Below are positions 43,043-52,146 of a DNA stretch of 64,000 bases, one piece after another. A program made the position numbers and the translations under genes. A model generated the notes under the pieces. That model saw nothing but the letters and a program-made list of their open reading frames with translations. It was not told the origin of the DNA and did not search any database. The stretch spans positions 22,793 through 86,792 of the forward strand of contig NZ_UUIS01000055.1 in assembly GCF_900589395.1 (NCBI RefSeq). The letters run 5' to 3'. This stretch comes from Pseudomonas viridiflava (lineage in GTDB: Bacteria > Pseudomonadota > Gammaproteobacteria > Pseudomonadales > Pseudomonadaceae). The number at the start of each line of letters is the position of its first letter. The stretch's first letter is position 1.

Positions 43043-45376
43043 TCAGACAATGCGCGCCGACTCTGCCGAGCGCTCCAGGCGAATGGCCACGAACTTGGAC
43101 GTCGGCGTATGACTGCCATCGCCAACGCTTTCCAGTGGCACCAGCGGGTTGACCTCCGGGTAGTAGGCCGCCGCCTGGCCGGCAGGAATGTCGAAGGCCA
43201 GCAAGGTGAAGCCCTTGACCCGCCGCTCGCGGGCATCGCCCCAGATCGAGATCAGGTCGACCTTCTGCCCTGGCTGCAAGCCCAGGCGGATGATGTCGGC
43301 CTCATTGGCGAACACCACGTCGCGCTGGCCCTTGACCCCGCGATAGCGGTCGTCCAGGCCATAGATGGTGGTGTTGTACTGATCGTGCGAGCGCATCGAT
43401 TGCAGGATCAGGTCCGGCACCTGGCCGGTGGCCCGAACGCGCTCGTCGATCAGGCTGTCGGGCAGCGCATTGGGCTTGAAGTTGGCGCGGGCGGTGGCGG
43501 TGTTCCAGTGCCGGGCACCGGCCGCGTTGCCCAGGTAGAAGCCGCCCGGGTGCTTGAGCCGCTCGTTGAAGTCCTTGAAGCCGGGCAGGGTGTCGGCGAT
43601 CAGGTCGCGAATGCGGCGGTAGTCCTCGACCAGCCACAGCCAGTCCACCGGCTTGTTGCCCAGCGTGGCATTGGCGATGCCGGCCAGGATCGCCGGTTCC
43701 GAGCGCATCTGCTTCGACAAGGGCTGCAACTGGCCGTTGGAGGCGTGGACCATGCTGAACGAGTCTTCCACCGTCACCGCCTGCGGGCCGTCGGCCTGCA
43801 GGTCGATGTCGGTACGGCCCAGGCACGGCAGGATCAGCGCCTGCTTGCCGTGAAACAGATGGCTGCGGTTGAGCTTGGTGCTGATCTGCACGGTCAGGTC
43901 GCAGTTCTGCAAGGCCGCGGCGGTGCGCGGGCTGTCAGGGGTGGCCTGGGCAAAGTTGCCGCCCAGGGCGATGAACACCTTGGACCGGCCCTCGGCCATG
44001 GCATGGATGGCCTCGACCACGTTATGGCCGTTGACGCGCGGCACCTTGAAGCCGAAGCGCTGCTCCAGGGCATCGAGCAGAAACGCCGGCGGGCGCTCGT
44101 TGATGCCCATGGTGCGGTCGCCCTGCACGTTGCTGTGGCCACGCACCGGGCACAGGCCGGCACCCGGCCTGCCGATGTTGCCGCGCAGCAGCATCAGGCT
44201 GGCGATTTCCTGGATGGTCGCCACCGAGTGGCGGTGCTGGGTAATGCCCATCGCCCAGCACATGATGACGTTCTTGCCTTTAGCGTACATGCGCGCGGCG
44301 CGCTCGATGTCTTCCATCGGCAGGCCGGACTGGTCGACCAGGGTGCTCCACGGCGTGTCGTCGACCACCGCCAGGTAGTCGAGCAGGCCATGGGTGTGCT
44401 CGTTGAGAAACGCGTGGTCGAACACCGGCTCGCTGTTGCTGGCCTGGGCTTCGCGCTCCCACTGCAACAGGAACTTGGCCATGCCGCGCAGCAGTGCCAT
44501 GTCGCCGCCCAGTGCCGGGCGCAGGTAGGCGGTGTTGGTCGGCTTGTCGCTGTTGGTGAGCATTTCCAGCGGGTGCTGCGGGTGCTGGAAGCGTTCAAGG
44601 CCGCGCTCCTTGAGCGGGTTGACGCACACCACCTGGGCACCGCGCTTGACCGCATCGCGCAGCGGGTCGAGCATGCGCGGGTGGTTGGTGCCGGGGTTCT
44701 GGCCCAGCACGAAAATCGCATCGGCGTGCTCGAAATCGTCGAACGTCACCGTGCCCTTGCCGACGCCCACGCTCTGCGACAAGGCCACGCCGCTGGCCTC
44801 GTGGCACATGTTCGAGCAGTCAGGAAAGTTGTTGGTGCCAAAGGCGCGCACGAACAACTGGTACAGGTAGGCCGCTTCGTTGCTGGCCCGGCCCGAAGTG
44901 TAGAACTCGGCCATGTTCGGGTCGGGCAGGGCATTGAGGTGCCGGGCAATCAGCGCAAAGGCATCATCCCAGGCGATAGGCGTGTAGCGGTCGCTCTGCG
45001 GGTCATAGACCATTGGCTCGGTCAGGCGGCCCTGGTATTCGAGCCAGTAGTCGCTCTGCTCCAGCAACTGGCTGACGCTGTAGCGGGCAAAAAAGGCGGC
45101 GTCGACACGGCGCTTGGTGGCTTCCCAGTTGACCGCCTTGGCGCCGTTCTCGCAGAACTTGACCATGCCGCTTTCCGGCGAGTCGCCCCAGGCGCAACCG
45201 GGGCAGTCGAAGCCGCCGTTCTGGTTGGTCTTGAGCATGGCACGCAGGTTTTTCAGGGCGTTGTCGCTGCCCAGCCAGGCCTGGGTCACGCTGATCAGCG
45301 CGCCCCAGCCGCCGGCCGGCCCTTTGTACGGCTTGTAGCGCGGGGTCGGGGTCTTGTCGGCTTGATGATGAGTCAC
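43043..45376 (-). CDS. FdhF/YdeP-family molybdopterin oxidoreductase
   Basis: 777 residues from a GTG overlapping the fdhD stop (GTGA). It has GGFDCPGCAWGD near the N-terminus, GQNPGTNHPRMLDPLRDAV, and a C-terminal molybdopterin dinucleotide-binding domain (QYNTTIYGLDDRYRGVKGQR). This is the YdeP-like subgroup of formate-dehydrogenase alpha-chain relatives; the true substrate is not established. The classical CxxCxxxC cluster motif is incomplete (CPGC plus FCENG). The upstream fdhD gene supports a molybdenum- and sulfur-dependent active site. No Tat signal seen, so probably cytoplasmic. Confidence 0.9.
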   Translation of the reverse strand: MTHHQADKTPTPRYKPYKGPAGGWGALISVTQAWLGSDNALKNLRAMLKTNQNGGFDCPGCAWGDSPESGMVKFCENGAKAVNWEATKRRVDAAFFARYSVSQLLEQSDYWLEYQGRLTEPMVYDPQSDRYTPIAWDDAFALIARHLNALPDPNMAEFYTSGRASNEAAYLYQLFVRAFGTNNFPDCSNMCHEASGVALSQSVGVGKGTVTFDDFEHADAIFVLGQNPGTNHPRMLDPLRDAVKRGAQVVCVNPLKERGLERFQHPQHPLEMLTNSDKPTNTAYLRPALGGDMALLRGMAKFLLQWEREAQASNSEPVFDHAFLNEHTHGLLDYLAVVDDTPWSTLVDQSGLPMEDIERAARMYAKGKNVIMCWAMGITQHRHSVATIQEIASLMLLRGNIGRPGAGLCPVRGHSNVQGDRTMGINERPPAFLLDALEQRFGFKVPRVNGHNVVEAIHAMAEGRSKVFIALGGNFAQATPDSPRTAAALQNCDLTVQISTKLNRSHLFHGKQALILPCLGRTDIDLQADGPQAVTVEDSFSMVHASNGQLQPLSKQMRSEPAILAGIANATLGNKPVDWLWLVEDYRRIRDLIADTLPGFKDFNERLKHPGGFYLGNAAGARHWNTATARANFKPNALPDSLIDERVRATGQVPDLILQSMRSHDQYNTTIYGLDDRYRGVKGQRDVVFANEADIIRLGLQPGQKVDLISIWGDARERRVKGFTLLAFDIPAGQAAAYYPEVNPLVPLESVGDGSHTPTSKFVAIRLERSAESARIV

Positions 45377-46212
45377 GGTCGGTTCTCCATCGCAGGGCTG
45401 TAAACCCGCGGCGCGCTGTGCTGCGGCAGGTGGATCAGGTTGAGGTTATGGCGGCGCGCCCATTGCAGGGCCAGTACCGTGGGCGACGACAGGCTGACCA
45501 GGGTCTGGAGGCCGGCGCGCAGGGCCTTCTGGATAAGCTCCAGGCTGCAGCGACTGGTAACGATGGCCACGCCGCCGTCCAGGGGGATGCCCTGGCGGAC
45601 CAGCGCGCCAATGAGTTTGTCCAGGGCGTTGTGCCGGCCGATGTCTTCACGGCCCAGCAGCAGTTCACCCTGATGGTTCATGAACAGGGCGGCATGCACC
45701 GCGCCGCTGTGCTGTCCCAACGGCTGGAACGCGCCGATGCGCTGGCGCAGGCCGTCCAGCCACGCGGCCGGCGGCAGGGGCGCGCCTGGCAGCACCGCCA
45801 GCTCCGGCAGGGCCTGCTCGACCGCCTCCACACCGCACAGGCCGCAGCCGGTGGTACCGGTCAACTGGCGACGGTGTTCTTTCAGGGCCCAGAAGGCGCG
45901 GCTGGCAATCTCGACCTCGGCCTGCAGGGACGAGCCGCAGCCGCCGAGGGTGAAATCGTAGATTTCGTCGGCCGAGGCCACGATGCCGCTGCCCAGGCTG
46001 AAACCGACCACGAAGTCTTCAAGGTCGGTGGGGCTGACCAGCATCACCGCCTGGCTGATGCCGTTGTAGGCGATGGCCAGGGCGGCTTCTTCGGCCAGCA
46101 CCGCCTCGGCTGTTTGCGCGCCGTCGAGGCTGGCGTACTGATAGGACTGGCTGGCGCCGGGCGCAGGCGCCTGCAGGGCCGACGCCGGGCTGATCGTGCG
46201 CTTGGCATGCAT
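45373..46212 (-). CDS. fdhD: Formate dehydrogenase accessory sulfurtransferase FdhD
   Basis: 279 residues. The sulfur-carrying cysteine motif CGLCGVE (~121-127) is intact, as is REDIGRHNALDKLIG, both diagnostic for FdhD. It transfers sulfur to the molybdenum cofactor of formate-dehydrogenase-like enzymes. It overlaps the downstream oxidoreductase gene, so the two are made together. Confidence 0.95.
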   Translation of the reverse strand: MHAKRTISPASALQAPAPGASQSYQYASLDGAQTAEAVLAEEAALAIAYNGISQAVMLVSPTDLEDFVVGFSLGSGIVASADEIYDFTLGGCGSSLQAEVEIASRAFWALKEHRRQLTGTTGCGLCGVEAVEQALPELAVLPGAPLPPAAWLDGLRQRIGAFQPLGQHSGAVHAALFMNHQGELLLGREDIGRHNALDKLIGALVRQGIPLDGGVAIVTSRCSLELIQKALRAGLQTLVSLSSPTVLALQWARRHNLNLIHLPQHSAPRVYSPAMENRP

Positions 46213-46309
46213 GACTGGAATACCGGCAGATTGATACCTGTAAGCCTAGGCCGGTTGCCCTTGTGCGTCTAATCGCTAGTTCCGATGCCGTGATAGATCA
46301 GGTCGATCA

Positions 46310-47197
46310 TCAGGGCGTCGAAAGCGATTGCTTCATCAATTCAAAGCACACCTCGGCCAGCGCCGAGCGCGGTGCCGTGTTGCGCATGATCAGCCCCAGC
46401 CCGGCCAGGGTGCGGGCGTCTTCGATCGGGTGCAGGCGCAGGGTTTCGCTCAGGGTGTCCAGGCCGCCTTCGAGCGGCATGATGGCGCAGCACAGGCCGC
46501 CCTGGACCGCCTGCAGCAATTGATGCACCGCATCGGTCTGCAACAGCGGCTGCGGTTGCAAACCACGGCTGTGGAAATTGTGGTCGATGGACTGGCGAAA
46601 ATGCATGCCACCGGTCAGCAGGCCCAACGGCAGTTCGATCAGGTCGGCCCAGCCCAGCGGTGCTTCGGCAAACTGGAAATGGCGCGGGTCATACAAAAGC
46701 CCCATGCGCGTCTCGCCCAGGGGCAGGGCCTCGAAGCGCTTGGCGTCCAGGCGCTCGAAATACGACACGCCCAGGTCGATGCGGTTGCTCGCCAACTGGT
46801 CCAGGATCTGCTCGGAGCTGAGCGAGGACAGCTCGAAGCTCAGGTTCGGGTGCGCCTGGTGCAAGCGTTGCAGCAATGGCAGCGGGTCGAAACTCGACAG
46901 CGGCACCACGCCCAGGCGCAGGGTGCCCACCAGATGGCCCCGGCAGGCGGCCGCCTCGGCCTGCAAGCCGTCATAGGCGGCCGCGACCGTGCGGGCCCAG
47001 GCCAGCACCCGCTCACCCGGTGCGGTAAAGCCTTCGAAACGCTGCCCACGCGTGACCAGCTCCAGCCCCAGCTCCTGCTCCAGGCTGCGCAGGCGCATCG
47101 ACAGGGTCGGCTGGGTGATATTGCAACGCGCCGCCGCCTGGCCGAAATGCCGGGTCTCGTCGAGGGCGATCAGAAATTTCAATTGCTTGATGTCCAT
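46310..47197 (-). CDS. LysR-family transcriptional regulator
   Basis: 295 residues from the ATG of MDIKQLKFLIALDETRHF, preceded by GGAG at good spacing (a frame extension of 13 residues is rejected). The winged-helix domain is ~1-60 (FGQAAARCNITQPTLSMRLR), followed by a substrate-binding domain (~90-290). Leftward, 97 bases upstream of fdhD, it may regulate the fdhD operon; the divergent LysM gene is another candidate target. In P. aeruginosa a LysR gene occupies the same relative place. Ligand unknown. Confidence 0.9.
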   Translation of the reverse strand: MDIKQLKFLIALDETRHFGQAAARCNITQPTLSMRLRSLEQELGLELVTRGQRFEGFTAPGERVLAWARTVAAAYDGLQAEAAACRGHLVGTLRLGVVPLSSFDPLPLLQRLHQAHPNLSFELSSLSSEQILDQLASNRIDLGVSYFERLDAKRFEALPLGETRMGLLYDPRHFQFAEAPLGWADLIELPLGLLTGGMHFRQSIDHNFHSRGLQPQPLLQTDAVHQLLQAVQGGLCCAIMPLEGGLDTLSETLRLHPIEDARTLAGLGLIMRNTAPRSALAEVCFELMKQSLSTP

Positions 47198-47329
47198 GCT
47201 CACTCCGGAAACAGGCGGTCGGTCGATTCTACGCACTGGGGTTACGTTTGTCGGGCCGGCACTCGGGCCGGGCGTCGGGGTCTATGGTTGAAGGGGCACC
47301 TATGCTTCGTATCGTGAGGAGGAACCACA

Positions 47330-47773
47330 GTGAGTATTTTCAGTTTCCTGAAAGACGCCGGAGAAAGCATCCTTGATGCGCTGACACCTGGCGACGCCCA
47401 TGCCGATGCGCTTAAAGACCATATCGCCAAGGTGGGCCTGGGCAATCCCAACGTCCAGGCCCGCGTGGAAGGCGGTACCGTCACCGTCACCGGCGAGGTG
47501 GCCAACCAGGAAGAAAAGGAAAAGATCCTGCTGACGCTGGGCAATATCAAAGGCGTGGAAAAGGTCGACGATCAAATGACCATTGCAGCCGGCGCCCCGG
47601 CTGCGGCCGCTGCAAAATTTGTCACCGTCGAAAAAGGCGACACCCTGAGCGCCATCTCCAAGCGTGTGTACGGTGACGCGAACAAGTACCAGAAGATCTT
47701 CGACGCCAACAAACCCATGCTCAAGGACGTGAACAAGATCTACCCTGGCCAGACCCTGCGCATACCGGAGTAA
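47330..47773 (+). CDS. kbp: BON-LysM protein (Kbp/YgaU type)
   Basis: 147 residues from a GTG with GAGGAGGAA upstream. A short N-terminal region (MSIFSFLKDAGESILDALTP) is followed by a BON domain (~25-90; GGTVTVTGEVANQEEKEKIL) and a LysM domain (~96-145; TVEKGDTLSAISKRVYGDAN, IYPGQTLRIPE). This matches E. coli YgaU/Kbp, a potassium-binding protein. No signal peptide. Followed directly by BIME copy 5. Confidence 0.9.
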   Translation: MSIFSFLKDAGESILDALTPGDAHADALKDHIAKVGLGNPNVQARVEGGTVTVTGEVANQEEKEKILLTLGNIKGVEKVDDQMTIAAGAPAAAAAKFVTVEKGDTLSAISKRVYGDANKYQKIFDANKPMLKDVNKIYPGQTLRIPE

Positions 47774-47781
47774 CAACCGTG

Positions 47782-47986
47782 GTAGGAGCGCGCTTGCCCG
47801 CGACCGGCTGCGTTAGCAGTCGTAAATTTTCAGCGTTTCGCAGATTTACAGTCGTAAATTTTCAGCGTTTCGCAGATTTACAGTCGTAAGTTTTCAGCGT
47901 TTCGCAGATTTACAGTCGTAAATTTTCAGCGTCTACACAATTTTTGCGAGCGCTGCGCACTCGGTCGCGGGCAAGCGCGCTCCTAC
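47782..47986. repeat. BIME-like palindromic element, copy 5, longest internal array
   Basis: Same inverted REP ends as the T6SS copies, with four occurrences of the 32-bp core unit (one contains a G for A: CAGTCGTAAGTTTTCAGCG). It lies between the LysM gene and yrfG, two convergent genes, so it may also work as a bidirectional transcription barrier. Confidence 0.88.
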
Positions 47987-48013
47987 GACGGACATCCACA
48001 CGGTGTGTGGATG

Positions 48014-48676
48014 TCATAAGCCCTCGATCAAGATCCGGTAATCCTCCACCGCCGCAAATTCCTCGGTGTTTTTCGGGCCTTTGCTGCTGTCCGGCTCGCT
48101 GACCGCCAGCAGGTGGGCGATGCCGTAGGTGCGGGCACTGCGCAGGATCGGCAGGGTGTCGTCGATGAACAGGCTGCGGGCCGGGTCGAAGGCGGTGTCG
48201 GCGTGCAGGGCGTCCCAGAACTGCTGGTTTTCCTTGGGAAAGCCATAGTCGTGCGAGCTGATCAGGCGTTCGAAGTACGGCGCCAGTTCGATGCGTTCCA
48301 TCTTCAGCGACAACGAGTCGCGGTGGGCGTTGGTGATCATGATCACCCGCTTGCCGGCGCCTTGCAGCGCGGCCAGAAAGGTCTCGGCATCCGGGCGCAG
48401 GGCAATCAGGTGCGCCACTTCCTGCTTGAGCTCGCGAATCGGCAGTTTCAGCTCGCGGCTCCAGAAATCCAGGCAGTACCAGTTCAGGGTGCCGGCATGG
48501 TCGACGAACAGCGGCTTGATCTCCAGCCACGCCATCGCCACGCTGATGCCGTGCAGCTCGGCATAGCGTTGCGGCAAGTGATGCAGCCAGAAGTGTTCAT
48601 CGAAGTGCAGGTCGAGCAGCGTGCCGTCCATGTCCAGCAGGACGGTGTCGATCTCGCTCCAGGGCAGGGCAGGCAT
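48014..48676 (-). CDS. yrfG: GMP/IMP nucleotidase YrfG (HAD family)
   Basis: 220 residues beginning MPALPWSEIDTVLLDMDGTL; the HAD nucleophile motif DMDGTLLDL is at ~15. IMITNAHRDSLSLK gives motif II, and SLFIDDTLPILRSAR the acidic motif IV. YrfG dephosphorylates purine monophosphates. The frame stays open far upstream but the conserved start is at 48676. Divergent from nudE, with which it also pairs in other Pseudomonas and in E. coli. Confidence 0.93.
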   Translation of the reverse strand: MPALPWSEIDTVLLDMDGTLLDLHFDEHFWLHHLPQRYAELHGISVAMAWLEIKPLFVDHAGTLNWYCLDFWSRELKLPIRELKQEVAHLIALRPDAETFLAALQGAGKRVIMITNAHRDSLSLKMERIELAPYFERLISSHDYGFPKENQQFWDALHADTAFDPARSLFIDDTLPILRSARTYGIAHLLAVSEPDSSKGPKNTEEFAAVEDYRILIEGL

Positions 48677-48769
48677 ACGGGGTTCTCTTGAAGATGAAGG
48701 GGCAATATATCGGGCGCAGGTCGCAAGAAAAGCCACGTATAGTACCGCGCTCATGCCAAGGAGTTTGTC

Positions 48770-49336
48770 ATGCGTCAGAAACCCACTGTACTTGACCGTG
48801 AAATCGTCGCCAGCAGCCGCCTGTTCCGTGTCGAGGCCGTGCAGTTGCGCTTTGCCAACGGTGTCGAGCGCACCTACGAACGGCTGGTCGGACGCGGCAA
48901 CGGGTACGGCGCGGTAATGATCGTCGCCATGCGCGATGCCGACCACGCCCTGTTGATCGAAGAATACTGCGGCGGCACCGAAGACTACGAGCTGTCGCTG
49001 CCCAAGGGCCTGATCGAGCCCGGCGAAGACGTGCTGGCCGCTGCCAACCGCGAGCTCAAGGAAGAAGCCGGCTTCGGCGCCCGCCAGCTCGAACACCTGA
49101 CCGAACTGTCGCTGTCGCCGGGCTACATGAGCCAGAAAATCCAGGTGGTGCTGGCCACCGACCTGTACGAAGAGCGCCTTGAAGGTGACGAGCCCGAGCC
49201 GATGCGGGTCGAGGCCATCAACCTGCGTGACCTGGCCGGCCTGGCGCAGAATCCGCAATTCAGCGAAGGCCGGGCGCTGGCGGCGCTGTACCTGGCCCGC
49301 GACCTGTTGACCCAACGTGGAACCTTCCTGCCATGA
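48770..49336 (+). CDS. nudE: ADP-compounds hydrolase NudE
   Basis: 188 residues with ribosome site AAGGAG. The Nudix box is complete: GLIEPGEDVLAAANRELKEE followed by AGF (~84-106). NudE hydrolyses ADP-ribose, NADH, Ap3A and similar compounds. The stop overlaps the cysQ start (ATGA); nudE-cysQ is a conserved pair in this genus. Confidence 0.94.
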   Translation: MRQKPTVLDREIVASSRLFRVEAVQLRFANGVERTYERLVGRGNGYGAVMIVAMRDADHALLIEEYCGGTEDYELSLPKGLIEPGEDVLAAANRELKEEAGFGARQLEHLTELSLSPGYMSQKIQVVLATDLYEERLEGDEPEPMRVEAINLRDLAGLAQNPQFSEGRALAALYLARDLLTQRGTFLP

Positions 49337-50175
49337 CCGATGTGCTCGACACCCTGCCTCATCCACTGCTGGCGCCGGTGGTGCGCCTGGCCCTGCAGGC
49401 CGGCGAGGCGATCCTGCCGTTCTGGCGTACGGGCGTGGCGGTGACGGCCAAGGCCGATGATTCGCCGGTGACCGCCGCCGACCTGGCCGCGCATCAGGTG
49501 CTGGTCGAAGGCTTGCAGGCGCTGGACCCGAGCATTCATGTGCTGTCCGAAGAAGACGCCAACATTGCCCAGGCCGAGCGCGCCACCTGGGAGCGCTGGT
49601 GGCTGGTCGACCCGCTGGACGGCACCAAGGAATTCATTGCCGGCAGCGAGGAGTTCACCGTCAACGTCGCGCTGGTCGAGCGCGGGCAGGTGGTGTTCGG
49701 CGTGGTGTCGATGCCCACCAATGGCCGCTGCTGGCTGGGCGGCAAGGACCTGGGCGCCTGGCGCCGCGAAGCCGACGGAACGGGCGAGGCGATCAGCGTG
49801 CGCACCGGTCCATCGGGCGGGCAGGGCGTGACCGTGGTTGCCAGCCGCCGCCATTCCAGCCCCGAGCAGGAGCGTCTGCTGGCAGGCCTGGCCGAGGCGG
49901 TGGGCGAGTTGCAACTGGCCAATATCGGCAGTTCGCTGAAATTCTGCCTGCTGGCCGAAGGCAGCGCCGATTGCTACCCGCGCCTGGCCCCGACCTCGCA
50001 GTGGGACACCGCGGCGGCACAAGGCGTGCTGGAAGGCGCCGGCGGCGTAGTGCTGCAGCTCGACGGCCAGCCGTTCAGCTACCCGCCGCGTGAATCACTG
50101 CTCAACCCGTTCTTCCTGGCCCTGCCCGCCAACGCCCCCTGGCGCGCCCGGCTGCTGGAGCTGGCCAGGGCGTGA
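49333..50175 (+). CDS. cysQ: 3'(2'),5'-bisphosphate nucleotidase CysQ
   Basis: 280 residues of the inositol-monophosphatase fold. Metal-binding motifs are SEEDAN, DPLDGTKEF (~92-100) and WDTAAAQGVLEGAGG (~224-238). CysQ removes 3'-phosphoadenosine 5'-phosphate produced during sulfate assimilation. Translationally coupled to nudE. A REP-like repeat (50193-50225) follows. Confidence 0.94.
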   Translation: MTDVLDTLPHPLLAPVVRLALQAGEAILPFWRTGVAVTAKADDSPVTAADLAAHQVLVEGLQALDPSIHVLSEEDANIAQAERATWERWWLVDPLDGTKEFIAGSEEFTVNVALVERGQVVFGVVSMPTNGRCWLGGKDLGAWRREADGTGEAISVRTGPSGGQGVTVVASRRHSSPEQERLLAGLAEAVGELQLANIGSSLKFCLLAEGSADCYPRLAPTSQWDTAAAQGVLEGAGGVVLQLDGQPFSYPPRESLLNPFFLALPANAPWRARLLELARA

Positions 50176-50192
50176 TGCCACCATCGGGATTT

Positions 50193-50225
50193 GCGACCAA
50201 CGGTCGCGAAAGGGCCGATGCAGGC
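50193..50225. repeat. Dispersed 33-bp repeat, inverse copy
   Basis: GCGACCAACGGTCGCGAAAG then GGCCGATGCAGGC, the near reverse complement of 41128-41160. It carries its own small hairpin (GCGACC/GGTCGC) and lies between convergent cysQ and the thioesterase gene. Confidence 0.65.
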
Positions 50226-50305
50226 GTCGCCTTTTCTGCATGGGGTCGTCATTAGTCGCGGCTGGAGCGGATCGCCGCCCGGCCGCTCCTACGGCGTGTG
50301 CCTTG

Positions 50306-50764
50306 TTACCGATGCACCACGAATTGCCCGACAAATCGCACCGCTGCGGCTTCACTGGCCTGTTCGTGGATAAACGTGTGCAACGCCAGCCGCGCGCGGC
50401 CGCGGCGCTGGTAGGTGGCGAAAAACCGGTCCCATGACGCCTGCAGCGGCGCCTCGCACACCGCCACCGCGTCACCGCGCACCGGCAGCGGGTAGTTGAT
50501 CTGCCCGTCCTGGATCACGATATGCCCCTCGGTGATACCCGCCTCGCGCAGGCGCAGGTGCAGCCAGCCCCAGCCGGCCAGTACCGCGCCGCAATACAGG
50601 CTGCCGCCGAACAGCGTGCTCTTGTGGTTGACGTTGGGTGCCAACGGCAAATGCAGGCGCAGGCTGTGGCCCTGCCAGTCGATGACCTTCACGCCCATGT
50701 CGCGGGTCAGCGGGATGTCGTGGTGCAGCAGTTGTTCCAGGGCTTGCGCGGTGTGGGCACTCAT
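50306..50764 (-). CDS. YiiD C-terminal-type thioesterase
   Basis: 152 residues resembling the putative thioesterase domain of YiiD: VNHKSTLFGGSLYCGAVLAG is the conserved hotdog helix region (~45-64). The ATG overlaps the dctD stop (ATGA), so it is translated with the DctBD system, an unexpected partner. Substrate unknown. Cytosolic, no signal. Confidence 0.8.
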   Translation of the reverse strand: MSAHTAQALEQLLHHDIPLTRDMGVKVIDWQGHSLRLHLPLAPNVNHKSTLFGGSLYCGAVLAGWGWLHLRLREAGITEGHIVIQDGQINYPLPVRGDAVAVCEAPLQASWDRFFATYQRRGRARLALHTFIHEQASEAAAVRFVGQFVVHR

Positions 50765-52146
50765 TCGTTGTCGTCCGGGTGGGTGCTTTGGTCGCCAAAG
50801 CTCAGGCCGTGCTTGCGCAGCTTGTCGTGCAGGGTCTTGCGTGGCAGGCCCAGGGCTTCAGCCAGGCTGCGCACCGAGGTGTGCGGGCGGGTCAGTTCGG
50901 CGGCGATCAGGGTGCGCTCGAAGTGCTCGACCTGCTCACTCAGGCCGCCGCTGCTCAACGGTGCCGGCGTGCCGGTCATGCCTTCCAGTTCCAGCTCCAG
51001 GCCCAGGGCAAAGCGTTCGGCGGCGTTTTGCAGCTCGCGTACATTGCCTGGCCAATTGTGGCGCAGCAGCAAGGCCCGCTGACCGGGCGTCAGCTCACGC
51101 TTGGGAATGCCATGGCGCTGGCTGGCGGCGTCGCTGTAGTGCTCGAACAGCATCAATGCATCTTCACCGCGCTCGCGCAGCGGCGGAATGCGCAGCGAGG
51201 CGACGTTGAGCCGGTAATACAGGTCGGCGCGAAAACGCCCCTGGTCGGCGGCCTGGCGCAGGTCTTCCTTGGTGGCGGCAATGACGCGGATGTCCAGCGG
51301 GATCAACTGATTGCTGCCCATGCGTTCCACGGCGCGTTCCTGCAGCAAACGCAGCAGCTTGACCTGCACGTCCAGGCTCATGCTTTCGATTTCATCGAGA
51401 AACAGCGTGCCGCCATTGGCGAATTCGAACTTGCCGATGCGCCGCTTCTGCGCACCGGTAAAGGCCCCTGGCTCATGGCCGAACAGTTCGCTTTCAACCA
51501 CCGACTCGGCCAGGGCGCCGGCGTTGATGGCCACGAACGGCCCGTTGCGCCGGGCCGACAGGTCGTGCAGCGCACGGGCGACCACTTCTTTGCCGGCGCC
51601 GGTCTCGCCCAGGATCAGCACGTCGGCGCGGGTGCCGGCCAGTGCGCCGATCTGCTCGCGCAGGCGCAGCATGGGGGCCGACTGGCCCACCAGGCGGGTG
51701 CTCAGTTGCTGGCGGTCGCTCAGGGCCAGGCGCAGGCTGCGGTTGTCCAGCACCAGCCGGCGCAGGGACAGGGCGCGGCGCACGCTGTCGAGCATGGCGT
51801 CACTGGGAAAAGGCTTTTCCAGAAAGTCGTAGGCGCCGGCGCGCATGGCCTTGACCGCCAGCGGCACGTCGCCGTGGCCGGTGATCAGCAGCACCGGCAG
51901 TTCCGGGTCCTGCTCGTGCAACTGGGCCAGCAGTTCCATGCCGTCCATGCCGTCCATGCGGATGTCGCTGATCACCACCCCCGGCCAGTCGCGGCCGATG
52001 CGGCTGGCAAGGCCGGTGGCCGCCGGCAGGCTCAGAACGTTCAGGCCGGCCAGGTCCAGGGTCTGTTTCAGCGCCTGGCGCAGCAGTGAATCGTCGTCGA
52101 TCAGCACCACTTGCACCTGGCTGTCGATGGCAATATCGGCACTCAT
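50761..52146 (-). CDS. dctD: C4-dicarboxylate response regulator DctD (sigma-54 activator)
   Basis: 461 residues from the ATG of MSADIAIDSQVQVVLIDDD. The receiver domain (~10-125) has the phospho-acceptor Asp in VVISDIRMDG. The AAA+ domain has Walker A GETGAGKE and the sigma-54-contacting GAFTGA motif, followed by RADLYYRLNV. A Fis-type helix-turn-helix closes the protein (SVRSLAEALGLPRKTLHDKL). The pairing with the DctB-like kinase and the place next to rml genes, as in P. aeruginosa, support DctD. It would activate dicarboxylate transporter genes, none of which is in the window. Confidence 0.9.
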   Translation of the reverse strand: MSADIAIDSQVQVVLIDDDSLLRQALKQTLDLAGLNVLSLPAATGLASRIGRDWPGVVISDIRMDGMDGMELLAQLHEQDPELPVLLITGHGDVPLAVKAMRAGAYDFLEKPFPSDAMLDSVRRALSLRRLVLDNRSLRLALSDRQQLSTRLVGQSAPMLRLREQIGALAGTRADVLILGETGAGKEVVARALHDLSARRNGPFVAINAGALAESVVESELFGHEPGAFTGAQKRRIGKFEFANGGTLFLDEIESMSLDVQVKLLRLLQERAVERMGSNQLIPLDIRVIAATKEDLRQAADQGRFRADLYYRLNVASLRIPPLRERGEDALMLFEHYSDAASQRHGIPKRELTPGQRALLLRHNWPGNVRELQNAAERFALGLELELEGMTGTPAPLSSGGLSEQVEHFERTLIAAELTRPHTSVRSLAEALGLPRKTLHDKLRKHGLSFGDQSTHPDDNE

